Shown: positions 7,820 to 16,344, counted from the first letter of the stretch. The stretch is DNA of 64,000 nt from Rhodocyclaceae bacterium (GCA_016791145.1 JAEUNJ010000069.1:1-64000), one strand, 5' to 3'. A program made the numbers and translations. Notes: a model not told the origin generated them from the sequence alone.

Positions 7820-9046
7820 TCAATCCCTCTCGTTCAGCCATGCGGTGGGGCCGGGAGTGCCGGAGGCGGCGAGTTCCGCCACCTCGCCGATGACCCGCTG
7901 CACGTGCCCGACGGTGATGTCCGCCCCGGCCAGGCCGCCGATGAAGGAGCGGGCGGGAATGCGCCGCGGCAGTCCGGCCAGGGCGCCGAGCACGTCCTTG
8001 TAGAGTGGTCCGCAGTCGAAGCCGAAATCCACGGAGCGGTCGATGACGCCCACCGCCTCCACGGGGGCCAGGGCCGCGGCGATGGCCTTCAGGGGGAAGG
8101 GGCGGTAGGTCTTCACCTTGACGAGGCCCACGGAAACGCCCGCCCCCCGGGCCTCGTCCACCGCATCCTTGGCGGCGCCGGTCATGGAGCCCAGGGTGAC
8201 CAGCGCGAATCGGGCATCCTCCATCCGGTAGGGCTCGATCAGCGGCGCGTGCCAGCGGCCCACGTGCCGGTTCCATTCGGCATGGGCCTCCTCGATGACG
8301 GCCAGCGCGTTCTGCATGCCGCGGCACTGGCCCTTGCGGTACTTGACGAACATGCGCGGGCCGGGACCGCCGGCACCGCCGGTCAGCGGGTCCACCCCCA
8401 TGGGCCGCGTGGGGTCCAGGGCCACGTGCCAATTCACGTCCTTCGCCCCCAGGAAGGCATCCACGTCCGCCTGCTCCGGCAGTTCCACGCGGGAGGCGCC
8501 GTAGGACAGGTAGTTGCCGTCGTGGCAGACGTTCACCGGCAGCATCACGTCGTGGTGCTCGGCGATGCGGTAGGCCATGACCACCGTGTCCAGCACCTCC
8601 TGCACCGTCTCGCAGTAGAGCTGGATCCAGCCCGCCTCGCGCACGCTCATGGCGTCCTGGTGGCCGCCCCAGACGCTCTGGGGCGACAGGGTGTCGCGGG
8701 TGACGATGGACATGACCATGGGCATGCGCAGCCCGGGGGTGCGCAGGTAGGGCTCGAACATGAAGGCGAGGCCCGGCCCGCAGGTGGCCGTGTAGGTGCG
8801 CGCCCCGGCCAGCATGCCGCCCTGGAGGACGGAAAGCACGGAATGCTCGCCCTCCACGTCCACGATGTCGGCTTTCAGCCGCCCGTCGGCGACGAACTTG
8901 GCCACGTATTCGACGAGGGAACTCTGGGGAGTGATGGGATACACCGCCACCATGTCCACGTTGGCCAGGGACACGCCCCAGGCGGCCGCCTCGTTGCCGT
9001 CGCAGACGATGACCTTGGGCTTCTTCTTTTCGAGGACGGCGGCCAT
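7820..9046 (-). CDS. padG: Phenylglyoxylate dehydrogenase, alpha subunit
   Basis: A 408-residue alpha subunit of the 2-oxoacid:ferredoxin oxidoreductase family. The motif YPITPQSSLVEY lies near residue 35, and the sequences EGEHSVLSVLQGGMLAGARTYTATCGPG and SVWGGHQDAM are typical of the pyrimidine-binding part of these enzymes. The start MAAVLEKKKP at 9046 was preferred because family similarity begins there. The frame stays open for another 105 codons through a repeat-rich gap, but that segment is low-complexity and repeat-derived. It works with padI to form the TPP active site. Confidence 0.92.
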   Translation of the reverse strand: MAAVLEKKKPKVIVCDGNEAAAWGVSLANVDMVAVYPITPQSSLVEYVAKFVADGRLKADIVDVEGEHSVLSVLQGGMLAGARTYTATCGPGLAFMFEPYLRTPGLRMPMVMSIVTRDTLSPQSVWGGHQDAMSVREAGWIQLYCETVQEVLDTVVMAYRIAEHHDVMLPVNVCHDGNYLSYGASRVELPEQADVDAFLGAKDVNWHVALDPTRPMGVDPLTGGAGGPGPRMFVKYRKGQCRGMQNALAVIEEAHAEWNRHVGRWHAPLIEPYRMEDARFALVTLGSMTGAAKDAVDEARGAGVSVGLVKVKTYRPFPLKAIAAALAPVEAVGVIDRSVDFGFDCGPLYKDVLGALAGLPRRIPARSFIGGLAGADITVGHVQRVIGEVAELAASGTPGPTAWLNERD

Positions 9047-9403
9047 GTCAGCCTCGCCCGGGCGCAACGAAGGCGTCATGCGCAACAGGCCGCGCTTTTC
9101 CGGATGGCTTGCGGGCACCGTGGGCGACAGGGGGCCGGCGCCACTCATGTCCGCCGGTCCGGGCAGCGCCCGGCCCTCCTCCTTTACTTCGCCGCGCCGG
9201 CCCCCTGCCACCCCTGGCGGTAGTCCCCCGTGTGGCCCGACGCGCGGATGCCTGCGGCGCTTCAGCAATGGGATGGTGGGGTGCTCCGCGCAGCGAAGTA
9301 AAGGCGGAGGCGGCAGCCGAAGGATGCCGCCGGGGGACATGAGCGGAGCGGAGCGCCCCACCGTCCCGTTCGCACCGTGCTCCCGACGACAATGCGGTCT
9401 TCA
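9047..9403. repeat. Gap between padF and padG with nested inverted repeats
   Basis: This 357-bp gap holds no credible gene. An almost perfect hairpin spans 9267-9365, with arms GGATGGTGGGGTGCTCCGC and GCGGAGCGCCCCACCGTCC. An outer inverted pair lies at about 9175-9198 (TCCTTTACTTCGCCGCGC) and 9289-9311 (GCGCAGCGAAGTAAAGGCGG), with further matching CTCATGTCC and GGACATGAG blocks at 9147 and 9337. The arrangement looks like a small palindromic element inserted in the operon. Confidence 0.65.
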
Positions 9404-9697
9404 TCACGCGCCCTCCGGCACCATGGAGATCGCCCGCTGCGGGCACTCCTGGGCGCATATGCCGCAGCCCTTGCAGGTGGCGTAATTGACGTCGAACCAG
9501 GCGGCCCGCTCGACGATGCACTGCACCGGGCAATAGAGCCAGCAGACGGCGCACTTGACGCACTTGTCGCGGGCCACCACCGGCCGCATGCTGCGCCAGT
9601 CGCCGGGCAGCATGGGGCTGGGCCTGACGGCGATGGGGGCCAGGTCGTCGGGGATGCGGCTGGCGTCGAAAAAGGGGACGGCGCGGGTAACGGTCAT
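9404..9697 (-). CDS. padF: Phenylglyoxylate dehydrogenase, delta (ferredoxin) subunit
   Basis: A 97-residue 2[4Fe-4S] ferredoxin with two clusters, CVKCAVCWLYCP and CKGCGICAQECP. It matches the delta subunit of 2-oxoacid:acceptor oxidoreductases and would carry electrons from the TPP centre towards padI and padH. The start MTVTRAVPFF at 9697 follows the ribosome-binding site GGCGGAGGCAGC. That same site sequence is duplicated at the end of padE, on the other side of a 194-bp inserted segment. Confidence 0.92.
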   Translation of the reverse strand: MTVTRAVPFFDASRIPDDLAPIAVRPSPMLPGDWRSMRPVVARDKCVKCAVCWLYCPVQCIVERAAWFDVNYATCKGCGICAQECPQRAISMVPEGA

Positions 9698-9902
9698 GCT
9701 GCCTCCGCCGGGCCGCCCCAAGGAGGCAGCCGGTCATTGAAGTTGAGCGGGCCGCGCCCGCGAACTACCGTCACCCCCCTTCCCCGGGAAGGGGGGCCGG
9801 GGGGGAAGGCTCCCAATTCCCCCGAAGGGGAGCGCTGGCGCTCCCCCCTTCCCCGGGAAGGGGGGCCGGGGGGGAAGGGAGCCGTATTCATGCTGCCTCC
9901 GC
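9694..9902. mobile_element. 194-bp repeat insertion flanked by a 15-bp direct duplication
   Basis: TCATGCTGCCTCCGC occurs at 9694-9708 and again at 9888-9902. On the coding strand this is the padF ribosome-binding site plus start codon at one end and the padE stop region at the other. Between them are two direct copies of a self-complementary unit (CCCCTTCCCCGGGAAGGGGG, within 9774-9809 and 9843-9879). The simplest reading is that an insertion duplicated an original ATGA overlap of padE and padF. No transposase is present. Replication slippage could also produce the pattern. Confidence 0.6.
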
Positions 9903-10460
9903 GTGGGTAAGTTCATGCACCGTTGTGGCCTCGAAGCCCCGCCGCACCGCCTCCAGGTTCTGGGCGAGGCCGGCGTCGCGGAATTCGGCACCGCGCACCG
10001 CCTCTTCGAGCGCCTCGAGCGAGACCAGGCCCGTGGTGCGGGCGAAGGCGCCCAGCATCAGGGTGTTGGTGATCGGGCGGCGGAAGATGCCCATGGCCAG
10101 GGCCACGGCATCGCACAGGCCGACCCGGCCCACGGTGTCCGGCATCTGCAGATCGTCGAGGCCGCGGGCGGTGGTCTGCACCAGCGTGCCGCCGGGCTGC
10201 AGGCCCTCGAAGACGTTGACCGCCCGGCCCACGGTGGGGTCGATGCAGAGCACGCAATGGGGTTCGTAGATGTTGGTCATGCGCCGGATGGGCTTGTCGT
10301 CCACCCGCAGGAAGGCGGCCACCGGCGCCCCCCGGCGCTCGAAGCCGAAGGAGGGCACGGCCACCGCGTGCCGGCCTTCGGCCACCAAGGCCTTGGCCAG
10401 CATGGCGGCGGCGAGGACGGTGCCCTGGCCCCCCCGGCCGTGCATGCGGATCTCGATCAT
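9888..10460 (-). CDS. padE: Phenylglyoxylate dehydrogenase, gamma subunit
   Basis: A 190-residue gamma subunit of the 2-oxoacid:acceptor oxidoreductase family, recognised by the N-terminal GRGGQGTVLAAAMLAKAL motif and the SFGFERRGAPVAAFLRV segment. It contacts CoA and the other subunits in the family. The stop TGA sits inside the 15-bp sequence that recurs at the start of padF. It begins 18 bp downstream of the padD stop. Confidence 0.92.
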   Translation of the reverse strand: MIEIRMHGRGGQGTVLAAAMLAKALVAEGRHAVAVPSFGFERRGAPVAAFLRVDDKPIRRMTNIYEPHCVLCIDPTVGRAVNVFEGLQPGGTLVQTTARGLDDLQMPDTVGRVGLCDAVALAMGIFRRPITNTLMLGAFARTTGLVSLEALEEAVRGAEFRDAGLAQNLEAVRRGFEATTVHELTHAEAA

Positions 10461-10478
10461 CGGGCGTCGCCTCCGGGT

Positions 10479-11366
10479 TCAGTGGGCAGTCCGGGGCTGT
10501 CCCCGGACGGGCAGGTGGGGCAGCGAGAAGCCCTGGGTGAAGGCGGCCCGCCGCACCAGGGTGTACTTGAGCAGCCAGCCGGCGGCCGTCGCGCAGGCGC
10601 CGCCGGCCGCGGCCCAGAGGGTGCCGGCGGGCAGCAGCAGCGCGGCGGGCGCCGATGCCAGGGGAATCCAGAAGCCCAGCGCCAGGAAGCGGCGCTCGAT
10701 GGCGGCCAGCTCCCGGCGGGTGCCGGCCGGCGCGCCGGCGGCCTCCAGGCCGGCCCGGTAGCGCCGCCACACGGCCGCGCGCAGGATTGCCAAGGTTGCC
10801 AATGTTGCCGCCAGCACCGGCACGGGCCAGGCGCCAGCCTCGAACGCGACGAAGGGACTCGCCGCGGCCAGGGCCAGCAGGCCCATGCCTTCGGCCAGCC
10901 CCGTGACGACGAGCAGCGGCATGCAGAGGGGATGGCGCCAGGCGGGGATGCCCTTGTCGGCGGCGAGGATCCGCCCCTGGCTGTAGACGAAGGCGAGGCC
11001 CAGCAGGCCCGCCGCGGCGGTGGCCAGCGGATGGGGCGCGAACAGGCACACCGCGCCGGCGACCATCACCAGCGGCGCCACGGAGGCCTCCCGGGTCATC
11101 CAGGAGGTGGCGAAATGGCGGAAGACATTCAAGGCGCGCCAGGGCTTGCCGATCTCCAGCCAGACGCAGAGCAGGCCGCCGCCGATCAGGCAGAGGCCGA
11201 GCAGGGCCAGGGGCCGGAAGTCGGCGCCGAAGGCCGCCGCCAGGGCGCCCAGGAACAGCAGCCCCCCGCCGGACCCGCCACCGATGAAGTTGCCGGCCGC
11301 CCGCCAGTCCCAGTAGCCCTGGCGGCGTGGTCCCGAACGGGTGGTGGGGTCGATGGGAGATTTCAT
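10479..11366 (-). CDS. padD: Phenylacetyl-CoA:acceptor oxidoreductase, membrane anchor (NrfD/DmsC type)
   Basis: A 295-residue membrane protein with about eight hydrophobic helices in the NrfD/PsrC/DmsC pattern, including LLFLGALAAAFG, LALLGLCLIGGGLLCVW and TLWAAAGGACATAAGWLL. It should anchor the PadBC catalytic pair and pass electrons to quinone. The start MKSPIDPTTR at 11366 is preferred to an alternative 9 codons upstream. It follows padC by 147 bp, a gap that holds an inverted repeat. Confidence 0.85.
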   Translation of the reverse strand: MKSPIDPTTRSGPRRQGYWDWRAAGNFIGGGSGGGLLFLGALAAAFGADFRPLALLGLCLIGGGLLCVWLEIGKPWRALNVFRHFATSWMTREASVAPLVMVAGAVCLFAPHPLATAAAGLLGLAFVYSQGRILAADKGIPAWRHPLCMPLLVVTGLAEGMGLLALAAASPFVAFEAGAWPVPVLAATLATLAILRAAVWRRYRAGLEAAGAPAGTRRELAAIERRFLALGFWIPLASAPAALLLPAGTLWAAAGGACATAAGWLLKYTLVRRAAFTQGFSLPHLPVRGQPRTAH

Positions 11367-11389
11367 CGGGTTGCCTGCCGTTGAGAAGA

Positions 11390-11502
11390 CCACCGCAAAG
11401 AAGCAATGGCGCTGAGGGTCGCGAAGGGTCCGGAGACCTGCAGGCAGGCCTTCCCCATCTGCGTTCCTTTGCGAACTTCGCGCCTCGGCGCCTTTGCGGT
11501 GG
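11390..11502. repeat. Inverted 'ccaccgcaaag' repeat pair between padC and padD
   Basis: CCACCGCAAAG at 11390 and its inverse CTTTGCGGTGG ending at 11502 bound the gap. The intervening arms (GGTCGCGAAGG and TTCGCGCC blocks) partly match in inverted orientation. It resembles the other pad-operon repeat pairs in size and layout but has a different core sequence. Confidence 0.55.
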
Positions 11503-11513
11503 AGCCGTTCATC

Positions 11514-12167
11514 TCACCTCCCCTTTCCGTCCCAGACGTAATGGACCCGCGGCTGGGTGCCCAGGTCCTCGTGGAGGCGGAAGTGCTCCGTGTCGCGCAG
11601 CAGCCGGGCCACGTTGCTCTCCGCGTCGTCCAGGTCGCCGAAGCTCATGGCTCCGGAGATGCAGGCATTGACGCAGGCCGGGGTTACCTCCGGGTCCCGG
11701 CCCGGCACCTGGCCCGTCTCCGCGGCGCGGTCGATGCGGTCCTTGCAGAAGCTGCACTTGTTGGCCACCGAGACCCGCGCCGGATCGAAGCGCACGGCCT
11801 CGGAAGGAATCGGCGTGTCGCCATAGGCGAAGCGCGCCTCGTGCACGATGGACCGGGCGTCGAAGGGGCAGGCCATCACGCAGTTGGCGCAGCCGATGCA
11901 TATGTCGTAGTCGATGGTCACCAGGCCGTCGGCGCGTTTCTTCGTCGCCGTGGTGGGGCAGACCTCCTCGCAGGGGGGCGCATCGCAGTGCATGCAGGAC
12001 ACGGGCAGGAAGCTACGGCGCACGTCGGGGAATTCGCCGGTCTCCAGGTCCAGCACCCGGCGCCACTGGACACCCGGCGGCGTCGCGTTGGCGTTCTTGC
12101 AGGCGGCGGTACAGGTCTGGCAGCCGACGCAGCGCCGCAGGTCGATCACCATGGCATAGCGGGTCAT
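11514..12167 (-). CDS. padC: Phenylacetyl-CoA:acceptor oxidoreductase, iron-sulfur subunit
   Basis: A 217-residue electron-transfer subunit of the DmsB/PsrB kind with four cluster motifs: CVGCQTCTAAC (13-23), CMHCDAPPCEEVC, CIGCANCVMAC and CSFCKD with CVNAC. It would wire the molybdenum subunit PadB to the PadD anchor. Its ATG overlaps the PadB stop (ATGA), which shows translational coupling. It lacks a signal peptide, as expected for an enzyme whose CoA-ester substrate is cytoplasmic. Confidence 0.9.
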   Translation of the reverse strand: MTRYAMVIDLRRCVGCQTCTAACKNANATPPGVQWRRVLDLETGEFPDVRRSFLPVSCMHCDAPPCEEVCPTTATKKRADGLVTIDYDICIGCANCVMACPFDARSIVHEARFAYGDTPIPSEAVRFDPARVSVANKCSFCKDRIDRAAETGQVPGRDPEVTPACVNACISGAMSFGDLDDAESNVARLLRDTEHFRLHEDLGTQPRVHYVWDGKGR

Positions 12168-14920
12168 GGCCGGGCTCCCGGTCGTGCGTCGGGCATCCGG
12201 CGCACGGCGACGCGCACGATGTCGGCCCCGGAGCCCGTGGCGTCGGTGAGTTCGATGGACATGGGGGCGACGGTGTTCAGGCTGGGCAGGCCGAGGTCCT
12301 TGGCGAAGGGCATGGCCCAGTGGTCGAACTGCCCCATGATCACCAGCGTGTCGGGGCGCACGCCCTGGGCCAGCACCGCCTTGCCGTAGGTGGCGCCGAT
12401 ATGGGAGCGGATCTCCACCGGGTCGCCGTCGGCGATGCCCAGGCCTTCCGCGGTGCGGGTGTTCATGATGACCCCGGCGTGGCCGCGCACGTTCTGGGCC
12501 ACCTCGCGCATCAGCGCGATGCCGGCGTTGCCGCCCGTGTGGTACTGCATGCTCTTGGTGGCGAGCAGCCACAGGGGGAAGTCCCGCGGGTCGGCGCCGG
12601 CCCGGGCGACGGCCTCCTCCCAGCGCGCCGGGTCGTCGTGCCACTCGGGCAGGGCCGCGTACTCGGACAGCTGCCTGTCCCACCAGTGCATGCCGGTCTC
12701 GTGGAGCCGGTTGCCCAGCTCCCGGCCGATGCGCAGCAGCCGCTCCTGGTAGGGAAGCTCGTAGCGCAGGCCGCGATCCTCCAGGGTCGGGGTCAGGTAC
12801 CAGTCCAGCTTCGACATGGGCACGGTGTAGAAGCCGTTCTCCCGGAACCAGGCCAGGTCGCGGGTCTCCCTGCCGCCGGAAAGCGTCGTCGTCGCGGCCT
12901 TGCAGACGGCATCCCAGACCTCGTCCACCGGATGCGGGACGGCCGGGTCCAGGCTGAAGTCGTAGCCCTCGCCGGACAGGGGGCTCACGCCCGCCGTTCC
13001 CTTGTTCAGGGCCCGGTTGTAGGCCTCCAGCAAGCCGGTGCGCCGGGCGAGCTCGGTGCTGATCCAGGTGAAGTCGCGGGTGTCGCCCTGGGGCGCCACC
13101 GCAGGCTGGCGCAGCACGACGCCCCTGTGCTCCCAGAACTGCTCCATGAACTTGGTGCCGCCGACGCGGATCAGCTGCAGGGACTCCAGGTCGGTGGCCT
13201 CGGGCAGCAGCAGGTCGGCCATCCAGTTGGTCTCGTCCACCGTGTAGGCGAAGGCCACGGTGTACGGGAAGCGGGCGATGGTGTCGGCGAGCTGCCGGGT
13301 ATCCCAGAAGGAAATGGCCGGATTGGAGCGGTAGACGAACCAGACCTCGGGCAGGGACGGCGCCGGCATGGACCAGTCCTCGGGGCGTTCCCGCTGGAAC
13401 ATCCAGGCCAGCTGGGTGGGGCCCAGGGCCTGGGCCCAGGCGGAGTCGCCGACGATGGGCACCAGGGTCTTGTGGATGTTGCGCCCGGTCGGCGTGGCGG
13501 CCCAGTGGGCCTTGTCCGTGGCGTTGAGCTTCTGGGCCATGAAGCCGTCCTCGCCGGCCACGACGCTGGCATGGCGGTTGTCGTGGGGACGGTTCAGGCG
13601 CACGGTGGTGCCGAGGGTGCCGCCCGGGACCTCCAGGGCGCCGACCAGGACGGCCAGCACGGTGCGGGCCCAGCAGCACTCGTAGGCTCCCCAGCCGTTG
13701 TTCACCGACTTGCCCAGGGTCACGGCCACCGGGCGCAGGGGCAGGGTGCGGCCCTCGATCTCGATGGTGGCGCCGATGCGGGCGGCGGCCAGGTATTCGT
13801 TGGCGATGCGGCGGATGGTCTTCGCCGGCACGTCGCAGACCTTCTCGGCCCATTCGGGGGAATAGCGCCGAATGTGCTCGACGAGCTTTCCATGGGCCGG
13901 CGTGCCGACGGTTTCGGCGAATTCGGTGCGCGCGTCGTCCGCGTCGACGCTGACGGCGCCGGCCACCGGGTGGCTGCCCGTCAGGGCCGGCCGTGCGCCG
14001 GGCGTGTCGAAGGGGATGGCGCGGTTCGAGGCCTCGTCCCAGACCAGGGGCTTGCCGGTGGCAGGATCGCGCAGGTAGAGGCCGTCCGGGCCCACCAGGT
14101 AGGGGGCCGAGGTGCGGTCGCGCAGGAAGGGGACATCCAGTTCGTCCAGTCGGTGTTCGCAGACCAGCACGTGGATCAGCGCGAACATGAAGGCGGGATC
14201 GGTCTTCGGCCGGATCGGCACCCATTCGGCCGAGCAGCCGCCGGTCACCGACAGGTGGGGCTCCACCTGCACGCGCTTGTAGCCGCGGACCCGGGCGTCG
14301 GCGTGGCGGGTGACGGCGCAGGGCCCGCCGGTCACCTCCACGTTGGCGCCCATGGCGATGATGTAGTCGGCCAGCGGCGTGTCGGCGGCCACGGTGAAGG
14401 CCCGGTGCCAGAATTCCCCGTAGAGGTGTTCCGAATGGACGCACTTGACGCCCTGGCCGGAGCCGAAGCTGTAGTCGATGGGCCCCCAGGCGGCCAGGAA
14501 GGCCGGGAAGGTGCCCATGTAGTTGGCCGGCGTGCCGCCGTGGCCGAAGGTGGCGGCGACCCGCGGCAGGCCGGCTTCGTCCAGCATGCCCTGCGCGCGC
14601 ACCGCCGCGAGCTTCGCGGCCAGCATGTCCAGGGCCTCGTCCCAGGAGACGGGCACGAAGCCGGGATCCTCGTCGCGGCCCTTCCGGGGGTTGGTGCGCT
14701 TCATGGGCTGCAGCACCCGGTGCGGGTTGTAGGTCTTCTGCACCAGCCCGTAGGCCTTGACGCAGACCCGGCCCCGGGCCGGATGCACGTCGGCGGCGGC
14801 GAAGTTGGGCTCCACCTCCGTGGCCACGCCGTCCACCACCTTCACGGTCATCAGGTCCGGGCCGGACACGCAGTTGTAGCAGTAGGTGGGGACCTTCTTC
14901 GCGGACTGGGCGGCGGGCAT
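12164..14920 (-). CDS. padB: Phenylacetyl-CoA:acceptor oxidoreductase, molybdopterin subunit
   Basis: A 918-residue member of the DMSO-reductase family that oxidises phenylacetyl-CoA at the alpha carbon to phenylglyoxylate. The N terminus carries the Fe-S segment YCYNCVSGPDLMTVKV, with Cys14, Cys17 and later Cys53. The usual third cysteine is missing and Asp22 is nearby. The molybdopterin-binding body (FVPVSWDEALDML, TRTAEGLGIADGDPVEI near the C terminus) is complete. No twin-arginine signal is present, which fits a cytoplasmic enzyme. The start MPAAQSAKKV at 14920 was chosen because upstream codons overlap fdhD. Confidence 0.9.
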   Translation of the reverse strand: MPAAQSAKKVPTYCYNCVSGPDLMTVKVVDGVATEVEPNFAAADVHPARGRVCVKAYGLVQKTYNPHRVLQPMKRTNPRKGRDEDPGFVPVSWDEALDMLAAKLAAVRAQGMLDEAGLPRVAATFGHGGTPANYMGTFPAFLAAWGPIDYSFGSGQGVKCVHSEHLYGEFWHRAFTVAADTPLADYIIAMGANVEVTGGPCAVTRHADARVRGYKRVQVEPHLSVTGGCSAEWVPIRPKTDPAFMFALIHVLVCEHRLDELDVPFLRDRTSAPYLVGPDGLYLRDPATGKPLVWDEASNRAIPFDTPGARPALTGSHPVAGAVSVDADDARTEFAETVGTPAHGKLVEHIRRYSPEWAEKVCDVPAKTIRRIANEYLAAARIGATIEIEGRTLPLRPVAVTLGKSVNNGWGAYECCWARTVLAVLVGALEVPGGTLGTTVRLNRPHDNRHASVVAGEDGFMAQKLNATDKAHWAATPTGRNIHKTLVPIVGDSAWAQALGPTQLAWMFQRERPEDWSMPAPSLPEVWFVYRSNPAISFWDTRQLADTIARFPYTVAFAYTVDETNWMADLLLPEATDLESLQLIRVGGTKFMEQFWEHRGVVLRQPAVAPQGDTRDFTWISTELARRTGLLEAYNRALNKGTAGVSPLSGEGYDFSLDPAVPHPVDEVWDAVCKAATTTLSGGRETRDLAWFRENGFYTVPMSKLDWYLTPTLEDRGLRYELPYQERLLRIGRELGNRLHETGMHWWDRQLSEYAALPEWHDDPARWEEAVARAGADPRDFPLWLLATKSMQYHTGGNAGIALMREVAQNVRGHAGVIMNTRTAEGLGIADGDPVEIRSHIGATYGKAVLAQGVRPDTLVIMGQFDHWAMPFAKDLGLPSLNTVAPMSIELTDATGSGADIVRVAVRRMPDARPGARP

Positions 14921-14934
14921 GGCGGTCTCCCGGA

Positions 14935-15750
14935 TCAGCGGATCCGCTCGGGGTGGGAATAGACGCAGTGGCGGTCGCCGCGCAGGAAGCCGACCAGCGC
15001 GATGCCGGCCTCCCGGGCGACGCGGACCGCCAGGCCGGTGGGCGCCGAAACGCAGGCGAGCAGCGGAATGCCCACGGCGGCGGCCTTCTGCACGATCTCG
15101 ACGCTGGCCCGGCTGGTCATCAGCGCGAAGCCGTCGCCGAAGCCGCGGCGCCCGTTGGCCAGGGCGCCGATCATCTTGTCCAGCGCGTTGTGGCGGCCCA
15201 CATCCTCGCGCAACAGGCGCACTTCCCCATCCGCACCGCACCAGGCGGCGGCGTGCGCGGCGCCGGTGCGGCGATGCAGGTCCTGCAGGTCGGCCGCCTC
15301 GGCCTGCGCCCGGACCAGGGCCTCGGCGGCGATGCCGAAGTCATGGTCGCGCGATGCCGGCCGCGGCGCCATCTGTTCCAGGCTCTCGATGCCGCAGAGC
15401 CCGCAGCCCGTGCGCCCGGCCAGGGTGCGCCGCCGCTGCCGCAGGGCCGCGTCGCGCAGGCCGATGATCTGCATCCTCACCTCGATGCCCAGGGGGCCGT
15501 GCAGGATGTCCAGGTCGGTGATCTCCGCGGCCGCGCCGACGATGCATTCGCTGAGGCTGAAGCCGATGGCGAAGTCCTCCAGGTGTTCCGGGCTGGCCAG
15601 CATGACGGCATGGGAGACGCCGTTGAAGACCAGGGCCACCGGCACCTCTTCGGCCAGTTCGTCCTCCATCGCGTGGCGCGCGCCCGGTTGGCGACGCTCG
15701 ATGGCGTAGCGCCCGTGGGCCGTGGCCGGGGGGAAGGACAGATCGCTCAT
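14935..15750 (-). CDS. fdhD: FdhD-type sulfur carrier for molybdenum cofactor
   Basis: A 271-residue FdhD family protein. In known members it transfers sulfur from IscS to the molybdenum cofactor of formate dehydrogenase through a C-x-x-C loop, seen here in GCGLCGIESLEQ. Other family marks are LREDVGRHNALDKMIG and the SRASVEIVQKAAAVG segment. Because it sits 14 bp upstream of padB and no formate dehydrogenase is near, it probably matures PadB. The start at 15750 (MSDLSFPPAT) is preferred; a start six codons earlier is also possible. Confidence 0.88.
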   Translation of the reverse strand: MSDLSFPPATAHGRYAIERRQPGARHAMEDELAEEVPVALVFNGVSHAVMLASPEHLEDFAIGFSLSECIVGAAAEITDLDILHGPLGIEVRMQIIGLRDAALRQRRRTLAGRTGCGLCGIESLEQMAPRPASRDHDFGIAAEALVRAQAEAADLQDLHRRTGAAHAAAWCGADGEVRLLREDVGRHNALDKMIGALANGRRGFGDGFALMTSRASVEIVQKAAAVGIPLLACVSAPTGLAVRVAREAGIALVGFLRGDRHCVYSHPERIR

Positions 15751-15786
15751 CCGTCTGCGTCGGATCAATGGGCTGGCACTGGCCGG

Positions 15787-16194
15787 TCAGGCGGACTTCA
15801 GCTTGTCGGCCTTCGCCTGCACCTTGGCGCGCAGCTTCTCCACCTCGACCACGAAGCGGGAATGCTCGCCGCGGGAGATCTCCTCCATCCCGTCCCGGGC
15901 GACGAGGGCGAACTTCACCAGGCGCCCGGCGATCTCCTTCACCTCGATGGAGATCTCCACCTCCATGCCCAGCAGCGTGGCGCCGCCGTGGCTGACCGAG
16001 ATGCCGGTGCCCACCGAGTCCTCGCCCGGATCGCAGTGGTCGAGCAGGAATTCCCGGCAGGCGATCTCGAAATCGCGCACCAGTTCCGGCGTCGCATAGA
16101 CCCGCAGGGCCTCGCCGAGGAAATCGATGGTGCGGGGCTTGTCCACCGCGATGCGGCGACTGGCCTTGAGCCCCGCCACGAGCGTCGTCTTCAT
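15787..16194 (-). CDS. Hotdog-fold thioesterase, FlK-like
   Basis: A 135-residue hotdog protein resembling fluoroacetyl-CoA thioesterase FlK and related small acyl-CoA thioesterases. Recognisable parts are YATPELVRDFE, the glycine-rich turn VSHGGATLLGMEVEISIEV and the ending EISRGEHSRFVV. The ATG at 16194 has a strong ribosome-binding site (CCAGGAGGAGACGAC); a longer frame upstream lacks homology. As the first gene of the pad transcript it may release CoA from stalled phenylacetyl-CoA or related esters, which is inference. Confidence 0.8.
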   Translation of the reverse strand: MKTTLVAGLKASRRIAVDKPRTIDFLGEALRVYATPELVRDFEIACREFLLDHCDPGEDSVGTGISVSHGGATLLGMEVEISIEVKEIAGRLVKFALVARDGMEEISRGEHSRFVVEVEKLRAKVQAKADKLKSA

Positions 16195-16344
16195 GTCGTC
16201 TCCTCCTGGGGCCGGCGGGCACCTGCTGGGATGCCGTCTTCTGCGGACCGTTGAACCGGGCCCGGCCGGTCGGCCGAACCCTGCGAACCACTGCCTTGTC
16301 ACCTGCCGGTCCTGGGGACGACCGGAAAACCACCTTCCATTTAT

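Noticed and set aside
9047-9361. 105-residue N-terminal extension of PadG
   Set aside because: The extension translates a repeat-rich gap. Family similarity begins at MAAVLEKKKP.
9774-9879. Direct repeats that look like a short CRISPR array
   Set aside because: Only two copies with a 33-bp spacer, each self-complementary GC sequence, and no cas genes; better explained as an inserted repeat unit.
14935-15768. fdhD and hotdog thioesterase as part of a formate dehydrogenase operon
   Set aside because: No formate dehydrogenase subunits are present; the adjoining molybdenum enzyme is PadB with PadC and PadD.
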